This document shows, piece after piece, positions 32,576 to 42,643 of a stretch of DNA of 64,000 bases (the stretch's first letter is position 1; each line of letters starts with the position of its first letter). Both the position numbers and the translations under genes were made by a program. Source of the DNA: Brachycybe producta (Eukaryota > Arthropoda > Diplopoda > Playtdesmida > Andrognathidae); assembly GCA_036925085.1 (NCBI GenBank), contig JAUPFP010000177.1:43176-107175 (forward strand), given 5' to 3'. Under the pieces are notes generated by a model. The model did no database searches. It was not told the DNA's origin and saw only the letters and a list, made by a program, of their open reading frames with translations.

Positions 32576-32871
32576 TGTAAAAATGGACGTGCATGATTTG
32601 AAATGTTATATCTTTAAAAACAATCTTGGTTTGTTCCTGAAAGGTTTTTGAAAAATATTAAATTACTTTTTAGTTTTCCTATAATAATGGTATAATAGGT
32701 ATGATATATGTGAAACCGTAGGGGTTCGGGGGCCACCCCTAAATATTATCCGAATTTAAAAAAAAGTTGCACAATGTTTTCTTATCATAATTGGAATAAT
32801 TTGATGGGGTCAGACAGTTAAATTAGCATGTTTTTCTCATATAACAAGGGCCACCCTAATGTACATGTATA

Positions 32872-33396
32872 TGTAACAATGTAGAGCCCTTGTTAGGGGA
32901 CTCAAGTCTGGATCCTCTTAGTTTGGGGCGGATGTATGTGTGATTGAGGCTTGATTCCTTTTGGTGTCGGGGTCGTTCTCTTTGGTATTTCGTTTAGACA
33001 CTGTTGGCTAGAAGAGAATAATTGAAGACAGGAAGATGAATGCAGATTGTTGATTTTACTGGCTTTAGTGCACACAACCATAAAATACATTAAAGTAGAG
33101 AAGAGTTACAAACCGTGGCGTTGCTTAGCCACCAGACCATTGAATGAGTTATTTCATAGTTTCGATATCAAGGAATGTACTCTGAATATATCAAAACACG
33201 GACCATTATACCTAGGGCCTATGTGCACCTACACAGGTGCACCCATGCCCAAGGGACTGTGCATCGACAGACCAGGATGTGACTTAATACTTAGGGGTCT
33301 TAGAGAGTAACGAAAAGGGGCGGAAATGCGGCACTTGGGGTACAAGGGGCCCCAAGGCTATGGTAACACAAGGAGGTTGAAATACAGGGTGTTACA
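32872..33396. mobile_element. Probable solo LTR
   Basis: A 525-base block starts TGTAACA and ends TGTTACA, the TG...CA inverted ends usual for long terminal repeats, with TATA on both flanks (32868-32871 and 33397-33400), a 4-base duplication as made by Ty3/gypsy-type integrases. It is absent from the equivalent spacer after copy 1 (around 25080-25100). It is not repeated nearby, so if real it is a solo LTR. The duplication is short and AT-rich, so chance is possible. Confidence 0.5.
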
Positions 33397-33997
33397 TATA
33401 TATCCTCTTTATGGTTACCATTAGCATTCATTGGAAAACGGATGCAACCTCTGGCAAGAGATTTTTGCCAAAATTAAAAGCACCTTACTTAACTACACTT
33501 AATTTAATTACACCATAATTTGAAAAGTAATGGCATTTTTCATTAAAAAATCTGATTGCAATTACAAATTACAAAGTTTCAAAAGCAGTGTTGTTAATTA
33601 CTATACTTAAAAATGTAACTTGGTTACACATGCAATAATGCATTACTTTTTGCAAATGTCTTTTTAACGTTGATTAACTACTTAGCAAATTAATGTATCC
33701 CAAAACTTTTTACAGTGTAGTGTCACCTTTGGTGGTTTTCACCGTCTAGATTCCGTCAATATTCCATTCAATATTCAATATTCCATTAAAGCAATAATTT
33801 ATCGGCCTATATATTGAAAATTATGTTGTTCAAAGACTATAACGGTGTGTTGTGTTTGCTATCACGATTGTCACCATCTCAAAGATCGAATATTAAAAGG
33901 TTTGCTTGTTTTTATACTAAGAAAGCATGAAACGGATAATTTCTAAGTGTTATGTAAACAATTGTTATTTTTAACTGCCTTAACCTTGCATTTATAG

Positions 33998-34302
33998 ATT
34001 CTACAGTGAACTGTAAAATTGAAAAAGTTTTCAATTTTCAAGACATTAGAAACATGTGGAGGAACGAGATAATGATAAAACTATTTTGGAGGGTGGATAG
34101 TGGGAGAAACACAGATTATGACCATTCATCGTTGGTTATGAACCAAAATGCCTATGGTGGATATTTTTCTTATGAAGTCAAATTGATAATGCTTTTGCTC
34201 CTGATTGCTGTAAGCATTGTTGCCAATTTCCTATTGTCAGTATATGTATTGATAGTATTTGTTTCATCTGTTGTCATTTCGAGGATTTTTTTATTTATCT
34301 AA
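33998..34302 (+). pseudogene. Membrane-segment exon relic upstream of copy 3
   Basis: The longest intact version, about 100 codons: polar N-terminal half (KVFNFQDIRNMWRNEIMIK, then RNTDYDHSSLVMNQN) followed by a hydrophobic helix (KLIMLLLLIAVSIVANFLLS) and the shared TAA. It begins after acceptor-like TTTATAG. Either the last exon of a small membrane protein or a pseudogene co-duplicated with each carboxypeptidase; frame damage in the other copies favours the latter. Confidence 0.4.
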
Positions 34303-34403
34303 TCATAGAAATCACGATTTTGCCTCGCCCTGTGTTATGATTAATTCTATAGTCCTTCAAATAGAAATACAGTAGTAATCTAGAACCGGATTTGCATTGA
34401 TGG

Positions 34404-34411
34404 TATATATT
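34404..34411 (+). promoter_or_regulatory. TATA box of carboxypeptidase copy 3
   Basis: TATATATT 40 bases before the ATG at 34444; the surrounding proximal promoter is identical to that of copy 2. Confidence 0.65.
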
Positions 34412-34443
34412 TAGTAATTTCGAAGACTTTGCAGTTAAGAATC

Positions 34444-36553
34444 ATGAAGTTTCATACTTGTTTAGCACTGCTGTTGGCCTGCATTTTGCACTTAACCACT
34501 GCTGCACCATCTGAAGATGAGATTACTGATCTACCAGGAATTCCTTCGCCACCACCTACATTCAAACAATATTCTGGTTACTTGGATTCTATTAAAGATA
34601 TCCACCTTCATTACTGGTAGAAAGATATAAATGACCTGCAGTTATATTACATGTTAGCTCATTTTGGTTGAAAATTTGCTCATTTATCTATGTGTGAAGG
34701 TTTGTTGAAAGTCAATTGAAGGCCGAATCCGATCCTGTCGTATTGTGGCTAAATGGAGGCCCTGGTTGCAGTTCTGTGTTCGGATTTCTTGCAGAAAATG
34801 GTCCATTTCATGTAAACATAGATGGAAAGTCTTTATACAACAATGACTATGCATGGAATAAGGTAACCAGTCTTAATATGTGCGTACAGATATCTCATTT
34901 CTCACTCTTTATTAATGTTTTAAAGATTGCCAATGTGTTATATTTGGAATCTCCAGCCGGTGTTGGGTTCTCCTACTCTGATAGTGGCAATACGACTACG
35001 GATGATGATCAGACTGCAGCCACGAACTATGCTGCTTTAAAGAGTTTCTTTAAAAAGTTTCCTGAGTACAGCAGTAATGAATTCTATATAACTGGCGAGA
35101 GTTATGGTGGCATTTATGTTCCGACATTGTCCGTTTTGGTTGTTGCTGATGACGAGATCAATTTTAAGGTGTGCTCATTGACAACCTGTTATTTATTTAC
35201 TTTTTTTGGTAATAAGTTTGTGACATATTCAGGGTTTTGCAATTGGTAATGGAGTGCATAACTGGACTCTTGATAGTAGCACCTCTCTTCTTAATGAAGC
35301 CTTCCATGGACTTTGTAGTGGAAAGTAATTTGCAATCTGCGTTTTATATAAAGAACTTCATAAACAAATTAAGATTTTATATTTCAGAACATTGGAAAAT
35401 TTATTGACGGATTGTTGCGTTAACAATAGTATTCCGAGTTGTGATTTTGGTCGTGAAGATAAGAACTGTCAACAAGCGGTCAGTTTTTTTATTGCATTGT
35501 TTTCTAATAGTTTTTGTAAAAACTGTTTCTAAATATTATGAAAATAGGTAAGCGACGCATATGACTGCATGTCCACCATTAATGTGAATCCGTATTACAT
35601 TTATGATGATTGTCCCATGGACTCTTTTTCCATGTTTATTGCAGAACGGCTGCATTATCGCTTTAGAAAGGGGCACAAAAATCAGGCGAGAAATAATTCT
35701 TTCTTCATGTATATTTCAAATTATATTTTAACATTTTTTCAAGATAATCATAGTGATTTTCAAAAAGATGGAATTCTAGAAAATTTGGGACAAATTACTT
35801 TATAAGGTAATGACGGGGTTTTCGTGCAGGTTCTCAAGAAGCCATCTCAGAAGAAGATGATTCAGAGTCCAAGTGATGATCCGTACTGTTATACGGACAC
35901 CTCCATTCCAACTTGGATTAATCAGCCTAGTGTACGAAACGCTCTGCATATTTTGGAGAAGGCAGACGATTGGGAAATGTGTCGGTGAGAAATATTTTTT
36001 ACACCCCACTGATTATAGATTATTATGAAAGGAACGAACCAAACAAATTATTCTTTTAATATGGTAGCAATATAGAATATACTGAGGTATACGATAGCAC
36101 GACAAGTTTCTATAAAATTCTACTCCCAAAAGTAAGAGCGATGCTGTACAATGGTGATGCAGACACGGTTTGCAATTATCTCCATGGACAGTATTTTGCC
36201 GAAAGTCTTGACCTCGAGGTTCGGAATAAATGATACGATTCGCTATCTGTTTAACTTGCATTTGTCAGATTACATGCATTTCATGCTATACAGGTCACTC
36301 AGGCATACAGTGCATGGAGTTTGGATGACAGAACTGTCGGATTCGTTAAGGGTTTCACAAACCTAACATTCGTGACCATTATGGTAAGTTCAAATTGTCC
36401 GAAATGTGTTAAGTGCAAAAGATCTACATTCTTGAAACTATTCTTGAAATGTTTTAGAACTCTGGTCACATGGTTCCTTCCAATCAACCAGCTGCGGCAT
36501 TTGAGTTGTTTAAGAATTTTATAAAGAATGAAAATTTCAAAATAAACAACTAA
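34444..36553 (+). CDS. Serine carboxypeptidase (family S10), copy 3 of 6
   Basis: Exons: 34444-34616, 34700-34862, 34926-35168, 35233-35324, 35388-35478, 35548-35685, 35830-35984, 36068-36218, 36294-36383, 36458-36553, giving 463 residues. The catalytic set is intact: Ser171 in GESYGG, Asp in NGDAD, His436 in GHMVPSNQP. This copy is closest to copy 2, including the short intron 6 with donor CAG then GCGAGA, so copies 2 and 3 are the youngest pair or have been homogenised. Private changes include FVESQLK instead of FVESQSK, LLTDCC instead of LLTYCC, and HILEKADDW instead of HISEKADDW. It keeps HGLCS and NQPSV, unlike copy 2. A conserved membrane-segment exon relic lies just upstream (33998-34302). 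Confidence 0.92.
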
Positions 36554-37509
36554 TTTTGATTGCAATCTCCCAATTTTGTATAATTTACAATAGAAGAGTG
36601 AATTAAATTTTTAATTAAAATATTATTGTATGTTTTAACATGTTAACATTTCTGTTAGGACGTTATGGGTTGTGGCTAGGTCTGTAATACTTGGGAGGAT
36701 CAACATATTTTACAGCGAATAACACTATAAGAGAAATTTGTAATGCTAACAACAAAATCAATTTCTTACTTTTCTCTTACAAAACATGGCTATGCATTCG
36801 AAATATTATAGAGAAAGATAAATTGCGCCTATTTGAATGGTCGCCTCGATATTGGATTTGATGGCATAGTTGTGATCCAATCTGTTAATTACTTTTTTCT
36901 TGGGATACACCATTTGATTATCTTCTGCAGCATGTCACACAAATGGCGCCACTCATCTCCTTGTTGGTCGTACAGGTGATTTGTTTATCACAGTGAATAA
37001 AAACTCGCATATTGCACTTAATTTATCGCTTAGTTGGCCTCTCAAGAATGGTGTATTTTGCAACCATTGTAGTATTTATGCAAATTTCATTTAAATTATT
37101 TTTGTTACTGCTGTCAGAATAATTTATTTTTTGAATTGCTGTACTGGTAATTGATTAAACATGGGTGGCTGAATTCAATCATTAGAGTGTTTTATTAATG
37201 TGTCAAGAGTTGTTGTTACATTTCAGAAGACCAATATTGGTGATGTCTTTGTTTTGTATCATATTTACTTAAACTCAACGGGATACAACCGGTACTAGTG
37301 CCTAGTGGTCAAAATTTGTGACACTTTGTGACAAATATTAGCTAACTGCACTTCATTATACCCAATACTTCACTAAGCCCAGGAGTCCAATTAGACCTGG
37401 AGTTCACTAAAAACAATGGTCCATTTAGTCCCTGTGCCCACTGAATCCTGGGACCCCCTAAGTTTAGGGGTTCATTAAGCTCTGTGGTGCACTGAGCCAA
37501 GCATTTTTA
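36554..37509. other. Spacer after carboxypeptidase copy 3
   Basis: Aligns with earlier spacers and shows the empty site for the LINE near 37150-37175. The AGGAGTCCA-type minisatellite expands at 37370-37500. Confidence 0.6.
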
Positions 37510-37880
37510 TGGGATATAGACATTTACCCTAAAGATACTTGCCCTACAGACCATTTGCTCTCAAACCATTTGCCATAAAAGGACGTTTGCCCTAAAACCA
37601 TTTGCCCTAGAGGGACTTTTGCCCTAAAACCATTTGTCCTAAAGGGGCATTTACCCTAAAATAACTTTTTTTGTTCTCTTTTTTCATATGGTTTAGTGTC
37701 TTTCAGTGGAGTATGTTAAATTGGTTCTGTACGCCACAGGTGCACAAAAAACGCCAAATGATGTAAATTTACACTACTAATTAGGGCAAATATCCCTTTA
37801 GGCTAAATGGTTTTATGGCAAATGTCTCTTTAGATCAATGGTTTTAGGGCAAATGCCGTTAGGGCAAATCTCCCACACCC
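37510..37880. repeat. Foldback element built of TTTGCCCTAAAACCA repeats
   Basis: CCATTTGCCCTAAA-type units repeat in 37530-37660 and appear inverted (TTTAGGGCAAAT, TGGTTTTA) in 37780-37875. Outer ends GGGATATAGACATTTACCCT and AGGGCAAATCTCCC are inverted relatives. Absent from the spacers after copies 1 and 2. Confidence 0.7.
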
Positions 37881-38811
37881 CATTTTTATAAATGATTTTA
37901 TTTACTTTTCTTTTTTTTTTAAACACTGGCAATTTTTAAAAGCTTCTTTAAGAATAACCCAGGTCCTATAATTTAATTATTTTCTTTTATTTGCATATTG
38001 TAAAATGGATGCAACCTCTGCCAAAGATTTTTGCAAAAATTAGAAACATCTTACTTAGGTACACCGTACTAGTTTAATTAACATACAAATATGAAAGTAA
38101 TTTGAAAAGTAAAAAGTAGTGGCATTTTCCATTCGAAAATATGATTACAATTACAAATTACAACGTTTCAAAAACAATCTCTTGAATTATTAACTGTTTG
38201 AAAAAGTGCTTTTTGTAAATGACCTCCTAACATTGATTAACCACTTGTAAAAGTAATTAATCCTAAAACTGATATATTGTCACTTTTGGTGTTTTTCAAC
38301 ACCTATAAAAATACTTGCACTGTTCCATTAAGGCAGTTATCATATAGGCATAGAGATTAAAATTTATACTGTTCATATGAGCAGCTTTGTTTCAAAACCA
38401 AGAAGTCTAGTTACTCAAATTGTTCAGTAAACTTCATACTTTCAGTATGCTTTTACATGAAAAATGATAGAAAACCTGAATTTGGAGTGGCTTTTACTTT
38501 GTTTTGTTTTTTTCTGCTTAGGAAAAAAAATTACAGATAACTGTTTACAAAACTGCAATAAAATAGCCTATGTTTGGCCGAAATATGGACTTATTGAGTT
38601 TTGAAAAAAAAAATTATATACGATTTAAAGATTATGACTGGATATTGATCTGTGTGTGTCTACATGTCCGCTGTCTTCGCCATTTTAAAAGGTTTTCTTC
38701 CTTTTGATACTATAAAAATAAAATCAATAAATTAAAAAAAAAATTCTATACGTTATTGCATTTAAACATTATTTATTATTTTTTTTTCTCTCCAACACCT
38801 TGTATTTATAG
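37881..38811. other. Spacer before the copy 4 relic
   Basis: AT-rich and alignable in patches with 24960-25590 and 33400-33990. No gene recognised. Confidence 0.5.
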
Positions 38812-39121
38812 ATTCTACCGTGAACTGTAGAAGAAATGAAAAAGTTTTAAAATTGTGGAACATCAGAAACATGTGGAGAGAACGAGATAATGATGAAACT
38901 GATTTGGAGACGAGATAGGGGGAGAAAACACAGGTGAAAATGACACAGATTTGGTTATGAACCAAAATGTCTCTATGGTTGATATTTTTGGAACACTCAA
39001 ACTGATTATGCTATTAATCCTGTTTGTTGTAAGCATTGTTGACAATTTCCTATTGTCAGTATTTTTAGTGATAGTATTTGTTTCATCTAGTGTCATTCCT
39101 AGTATTTATTTATTTATCTAA
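38812..39121 (+). pseudogene. Membrane-segment exon relic upstream of copy 4
   Basis: Aligned to the copy 2 and 3 relics but with several indels and stops in the first half. A readable stretch survives: RERDNDETDLETR in one frame, then NTGENDTDLVMNQNVSMVDI and FGTLKLIMLLILFVVSIVDN in another. The pattern of acidic N terminus plus one helix resembles the start of a seven-helix receptor, but that is a guess. Confidence 0.4.
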
Positions 39122-39222
39122 TCATAGAAATCACGGTTTACTTTGCCCTGTGTTATACCAGTAGTACTTCAGAAGTTCCTTCAAATAGAAATAGTAATCT
39201 AGAGCCGGATTTGCATTGATGG

Positions 39223-39230
39223 TATATATT
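39223..39230 (+). promoter_or_regulatory. TATA box of carboxypeptidase copy 4
   Basis: TATATATT 39 bases before the ATG at 39262. The leader differs (GCAATCAGAGTC) while the TATA block is conserved. Confidence 0.62.
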
Positions 39231-39261
39231 TAGTAATTTCGAAGACTTTGCAATCAGAGTC

Positions 39262-41576
39262 ATGAAGTTCCTTACTTATTTAGGTCTGCCATTGGCATGC
39301 ATTTTGTACTTAACCACTGCTGCACCATCCGAAGATGAGATTACTGATCTACCAGGAATTCCTTCACCACCACCTACATTCAAACAATATTCTGGTTACT
39401 TGGATTCTATTAAAGATATCCACCTTCATTACTGGTAGAAAGATATAAATGACCTGCAGTTAGAACATGTTGCCTCATTTGGATTGAAAATTTGCTCATT
39501 TATCTATGTGAAGGTTTGTTGAAAGTCAGTCGAAGGCCGAATCCGATCCTGTCGTACTGTGGCTTAACGGAGGGCCTGGTTGCAGTTCTGTGTTCGGATT
39601 TCTTGCAGAAAATGGTCCATTTCATGTAAACATAGATGGAATGTCTTTATACAACAATGACTATGCATGGAATAAGGTAACCAAACTTAATATTTGCATA
39701 CAGATTTGTCATTTCTCACTCTTTATTAATGTTTTAAAGATTGCCAATGTGTTATATTTGGAATCTCCAGCTGGTGTTGGGTTCTCCTACTCTGATAGTG
39801 GCAATACGACTACGGATGATGATCAGACTGCAGCCACGAACTATGCTGCTTTAAAGAGTTTCTTTAAAAAGTTTCCTGAGTACAGCAGTAATGAATTCTA
39901 TATAACTGGCGAGAGTTATGGTGGCATTTATGTTCCGACATTGTCCGTTTTGGTTGTTGCTGATGACGAGATCAATTTTAAGGTGTGCTCATGGACAACC
40001 TATTATTTATTTATTTTATGGTAATGAGTTTATGACAATCAAATCAGGGTTTTGCAATTGGCAATGGAGTGCATAACTGGACTCTTGATGGTAGCACTTC
40101 TCTTCTTAATAAAGCCTTCCATGGACTTTGTAGTGCAAAGTAATTTGCTGCTTGAATCTTGCATGAAGCACTTTACAAAGAAGATTATATTTTGTATTTC
40201 AGAACATTGGAAAATTTATTGACCTATTGTTGCGTTAACAATAGTATTCCGAGTTGTGATTTGAATCGCGAAGATGAGAACTGTCAACAAGCGGTCAGCG
40301 GTTATTATTGTAATTTTTTTTAGAAGTTTTCTAACAATGTTGCTAAATTTTGTGAAAATACAATAGGTATTTGAGGCAGGGGACTCCATGAGCAGACTTT
40401 ATGTTAATTCATATTACATTTACGATGATTGTCCTATTGGCTCTTTTTCGATGTTTATTGCAGAACGACTGCATTATCGCTTCAGAAAGGGATACAAAAA
40501 TAAGGCAAGAACAAATCTTTCCACCTGACATATTTTCATTACATTATAACATACTTTCAACTTTTTTAAAAGTTGTTTTGAAAAGGAATATTTATAGGTA
40601 TTGTTAAGGTGGTTGAATATGTTTCTAAACTTTTTTTGTAAACAACATTACGAAAAAAAATCAAATTGTTTGCAAAAATAGAATGGTGAAAGGTTATGCT
40701 AAAAGTTTTTTCATCTCAATATTTTATAAAATACACATTTTATGGTAGTTTGGAAATGATTCGTTTTTAGGTTTTTTCATTAACATTTCATGAAAAATTA
40801 TATTCACCTTTTAAAAACTATTTGACGGGGTTTTTATGCAGATTTTGGAGAACACATCTCAGATGAAGAAGATTCAAAGTCCAAGTGACGACCCTTACTG
40901 TCATACTTCCACCTCGATTCCAACTTGGATTAATCAACCTAGCGTACGAAATGCTCTGCATATTTCGGAGATGGCAAGCGATTGGCACGAGTGTAGGTGA
41001 GAAAGAACGTTCACACACACTACTGATTATGAATTATTGGAAAATTAACTAAACAAACAGTTGCTTTTTTATATGGTAGATTCATAGATTATAATGAGGT
41101 ATATGATAGTACGACAAGTTTCTATAAAATTCTACTCCCAAAAGTAAGAGCGATGCTGTACAATGGTGATGCAGACACAGTTTGCAATTATCTTCACGGA
41201 CAGTATTTTGCTGAAAGTCTCGACCTCGAGGTTTGTTATAATTGATACGATTAGCTATCCGTTTAACTTTATTTGTCAGATAACATGCATGTCATGTTTG
41301 TTTTTATGCTATATAGGTCACTCAGGCATACAGTCCATGGAGTTTGGATGATAGAACTGTCGGATTTGTTAAGGGTTTTACAAACCTGACATTTGTAACC
41401 ATTATGGTAAGTCTAAATTGTTCAAAATATTTTAAGTGCAAAAGATCTACATTCTTGAAACTATTCTTAAAATGTTTTAGAACTCTGGTCACATGGTTCC
41501 TTCCAATCAACCAGCTGCAGCATTTGAGTTGTTTAAGAATTTTATAAAGAATGAGAATTTCAAAATAAACAACTAA
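39262..41576 (+). CDS. Serine carboxypeptidase (family S10), copy 4 of 6
   Basis: Exons: 39262-39434, 39514-39676, 39740-39982, 40048-40139, 40203-40293, 40367-40504, 40842-40996, 41080-41230, 41317-41406, 41481-41576, giving 463 residues with the full triad. The signal peptide ([20 protein letters not shown]) has diverged from copies 1-3, while the mature N terminus and the catalytic exon 3 are nearly identical to theirs. Exon 6 is strongly different ([17 protein letters not shown] against [10 protein letters not shown]...), losing a Cys shared by copies 1-3. Intron 6 shares its start (GC donor, GCAAGAACAAATC) and internal stretches with copy 1, not with copies 2-3. This patchwork suggests conversion between copies. 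A similarity-only call could miss exon 6 because it is divergent. Confidence 0.91.
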
Positions 41577-42599
41577 TTCTGATTACAAGCTGCTAATCTT
41601 GTATAATGTTCGATAGAAGAGTCTATTGAATTTTAATTGGAATATCATTGGGTGTTTTTAACATGTTTTCAGTTCTGTTAGGATTTTATTGGGTGTGGAT
41701 GAGTCAATAATATTTGGGAGGTTCGATAATCGACAGATTTTACAACGTTTATGACTACAGAGTAAATTTGTAACACAGACACTATAATGTCGTACTATAT
41801 CATCATTCATAACATATAAATGTGTAGGACCACCAGGATAGAGAGGGCGACCAATTGAAGGACGACAGCAATTAAATGTCATTTTTGCACGTTTTAATGC
41901 AAAAAAGCATTAAAAAACGAAAACCAAAAAATTGATATCAACATGAAAATAGTTTCTTGTGAGTTGATTTTAAACGGAATAATTACAGCTAGAGGGTTGT
42001 ATTCACTTTAAGACTAAACTCACTTAAATTTATATCTGCATGTATTGAAATTAGTTTAATAATGTTTAGAATTTAGTAATGTTAAAAGAAAGACAACAAA
42101 CAAATGTTATCATCATAAATCTCATTAAAATGTGTAAACAGAAATAAGACATGAATAACAAATAAAAAGGGTATAATACTTAATGTGCAAATCATATTGA
42201 AACCTATAAAATGATCTAGAAGACTCTTATTTTTTTTTTAATTATAACAACGAGGCATACTGTAGTAAATCAGCCCATGGATTGAACATATCAATAAATC
42301 TTACTACTGACATTCTCGTGGAATTTTTATTAAATAGTGTTTTATAATTATAAGTATATTCTTAAGTGTAGTATTTTAGCCACCAGTAGGCCTTATATAC
42401 ACACATATTCTTATTATTAATCTTTCTATGATATTGTGGTAAAATTGGCAAATTGCTTATCTATTATCATTGTTTTATACTTTATCCTATTTGGTTAGAT
42501 TTTTTGGAGAAATAACATAAATCTTGAAATTTTAATTATCGCTACTTTTTTAATGATAACTTAAGTGCTCCAAAAATAAACTTGAATTACTACTGTCCG
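41577..42599. other. Spacer between copies 4 and 5
   Basis: About 1 kb of AT-rich DNA. The first 200 bases resemble the earlier spacers (GTTAGGATTTTATTGGGTGT), the rest does not. There is no exon relic, and TATTATCATTGTTTTATACT near 42460 recurs before copy 6 (46175). Confidence 0.55.
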
Positions 42600-42607
42600 T
42601 ATATAAA
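42600..42607 (+). promoter_or_regulatory. TATA box of carboxypeptidase copy 5
   Basis: TATATAAA 44 bases before the ATG at 42644, followed by ATCACAGTTAGAATC just before the start codon. Similar to copy 6 but not to copies 1-4 outside the box. Confidence 0.62.
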
Positions 42608-42643
42608 TGATGTCTGTAATGCCAAAAAATCACAGTTAGAATC

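Larger units (their letters stand above)
29236..32861. mobile_element. 3.6-kb DNA transposon with TACATGTA 8-bp target duplication
   Basis: The element starts CATTAGGGTGACCCTT and ends with the inverted copy AAGGGCCACCCTAATG (one mismatch in 16). It is flanked on both sides by the palindromic octamer TACATGTA (29228-29235 and 32862-32869). A 19-base subterminal inverted repeat, ATATTTAGGGGTGGCCCCC, lies at 29346-29364 and inverted at 32728-32746. An 8-bp duplication with CA...TG ends is expected of hAT- or P-type elements; I cannot assign it to either. It carries broken protein-coding pieces at 29623-30144 and 32252-32575 separated by about 2 kb of purine-rich noncoding DNA, so it is probably non-autonomous or decayed. 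Confidence 0.85.
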
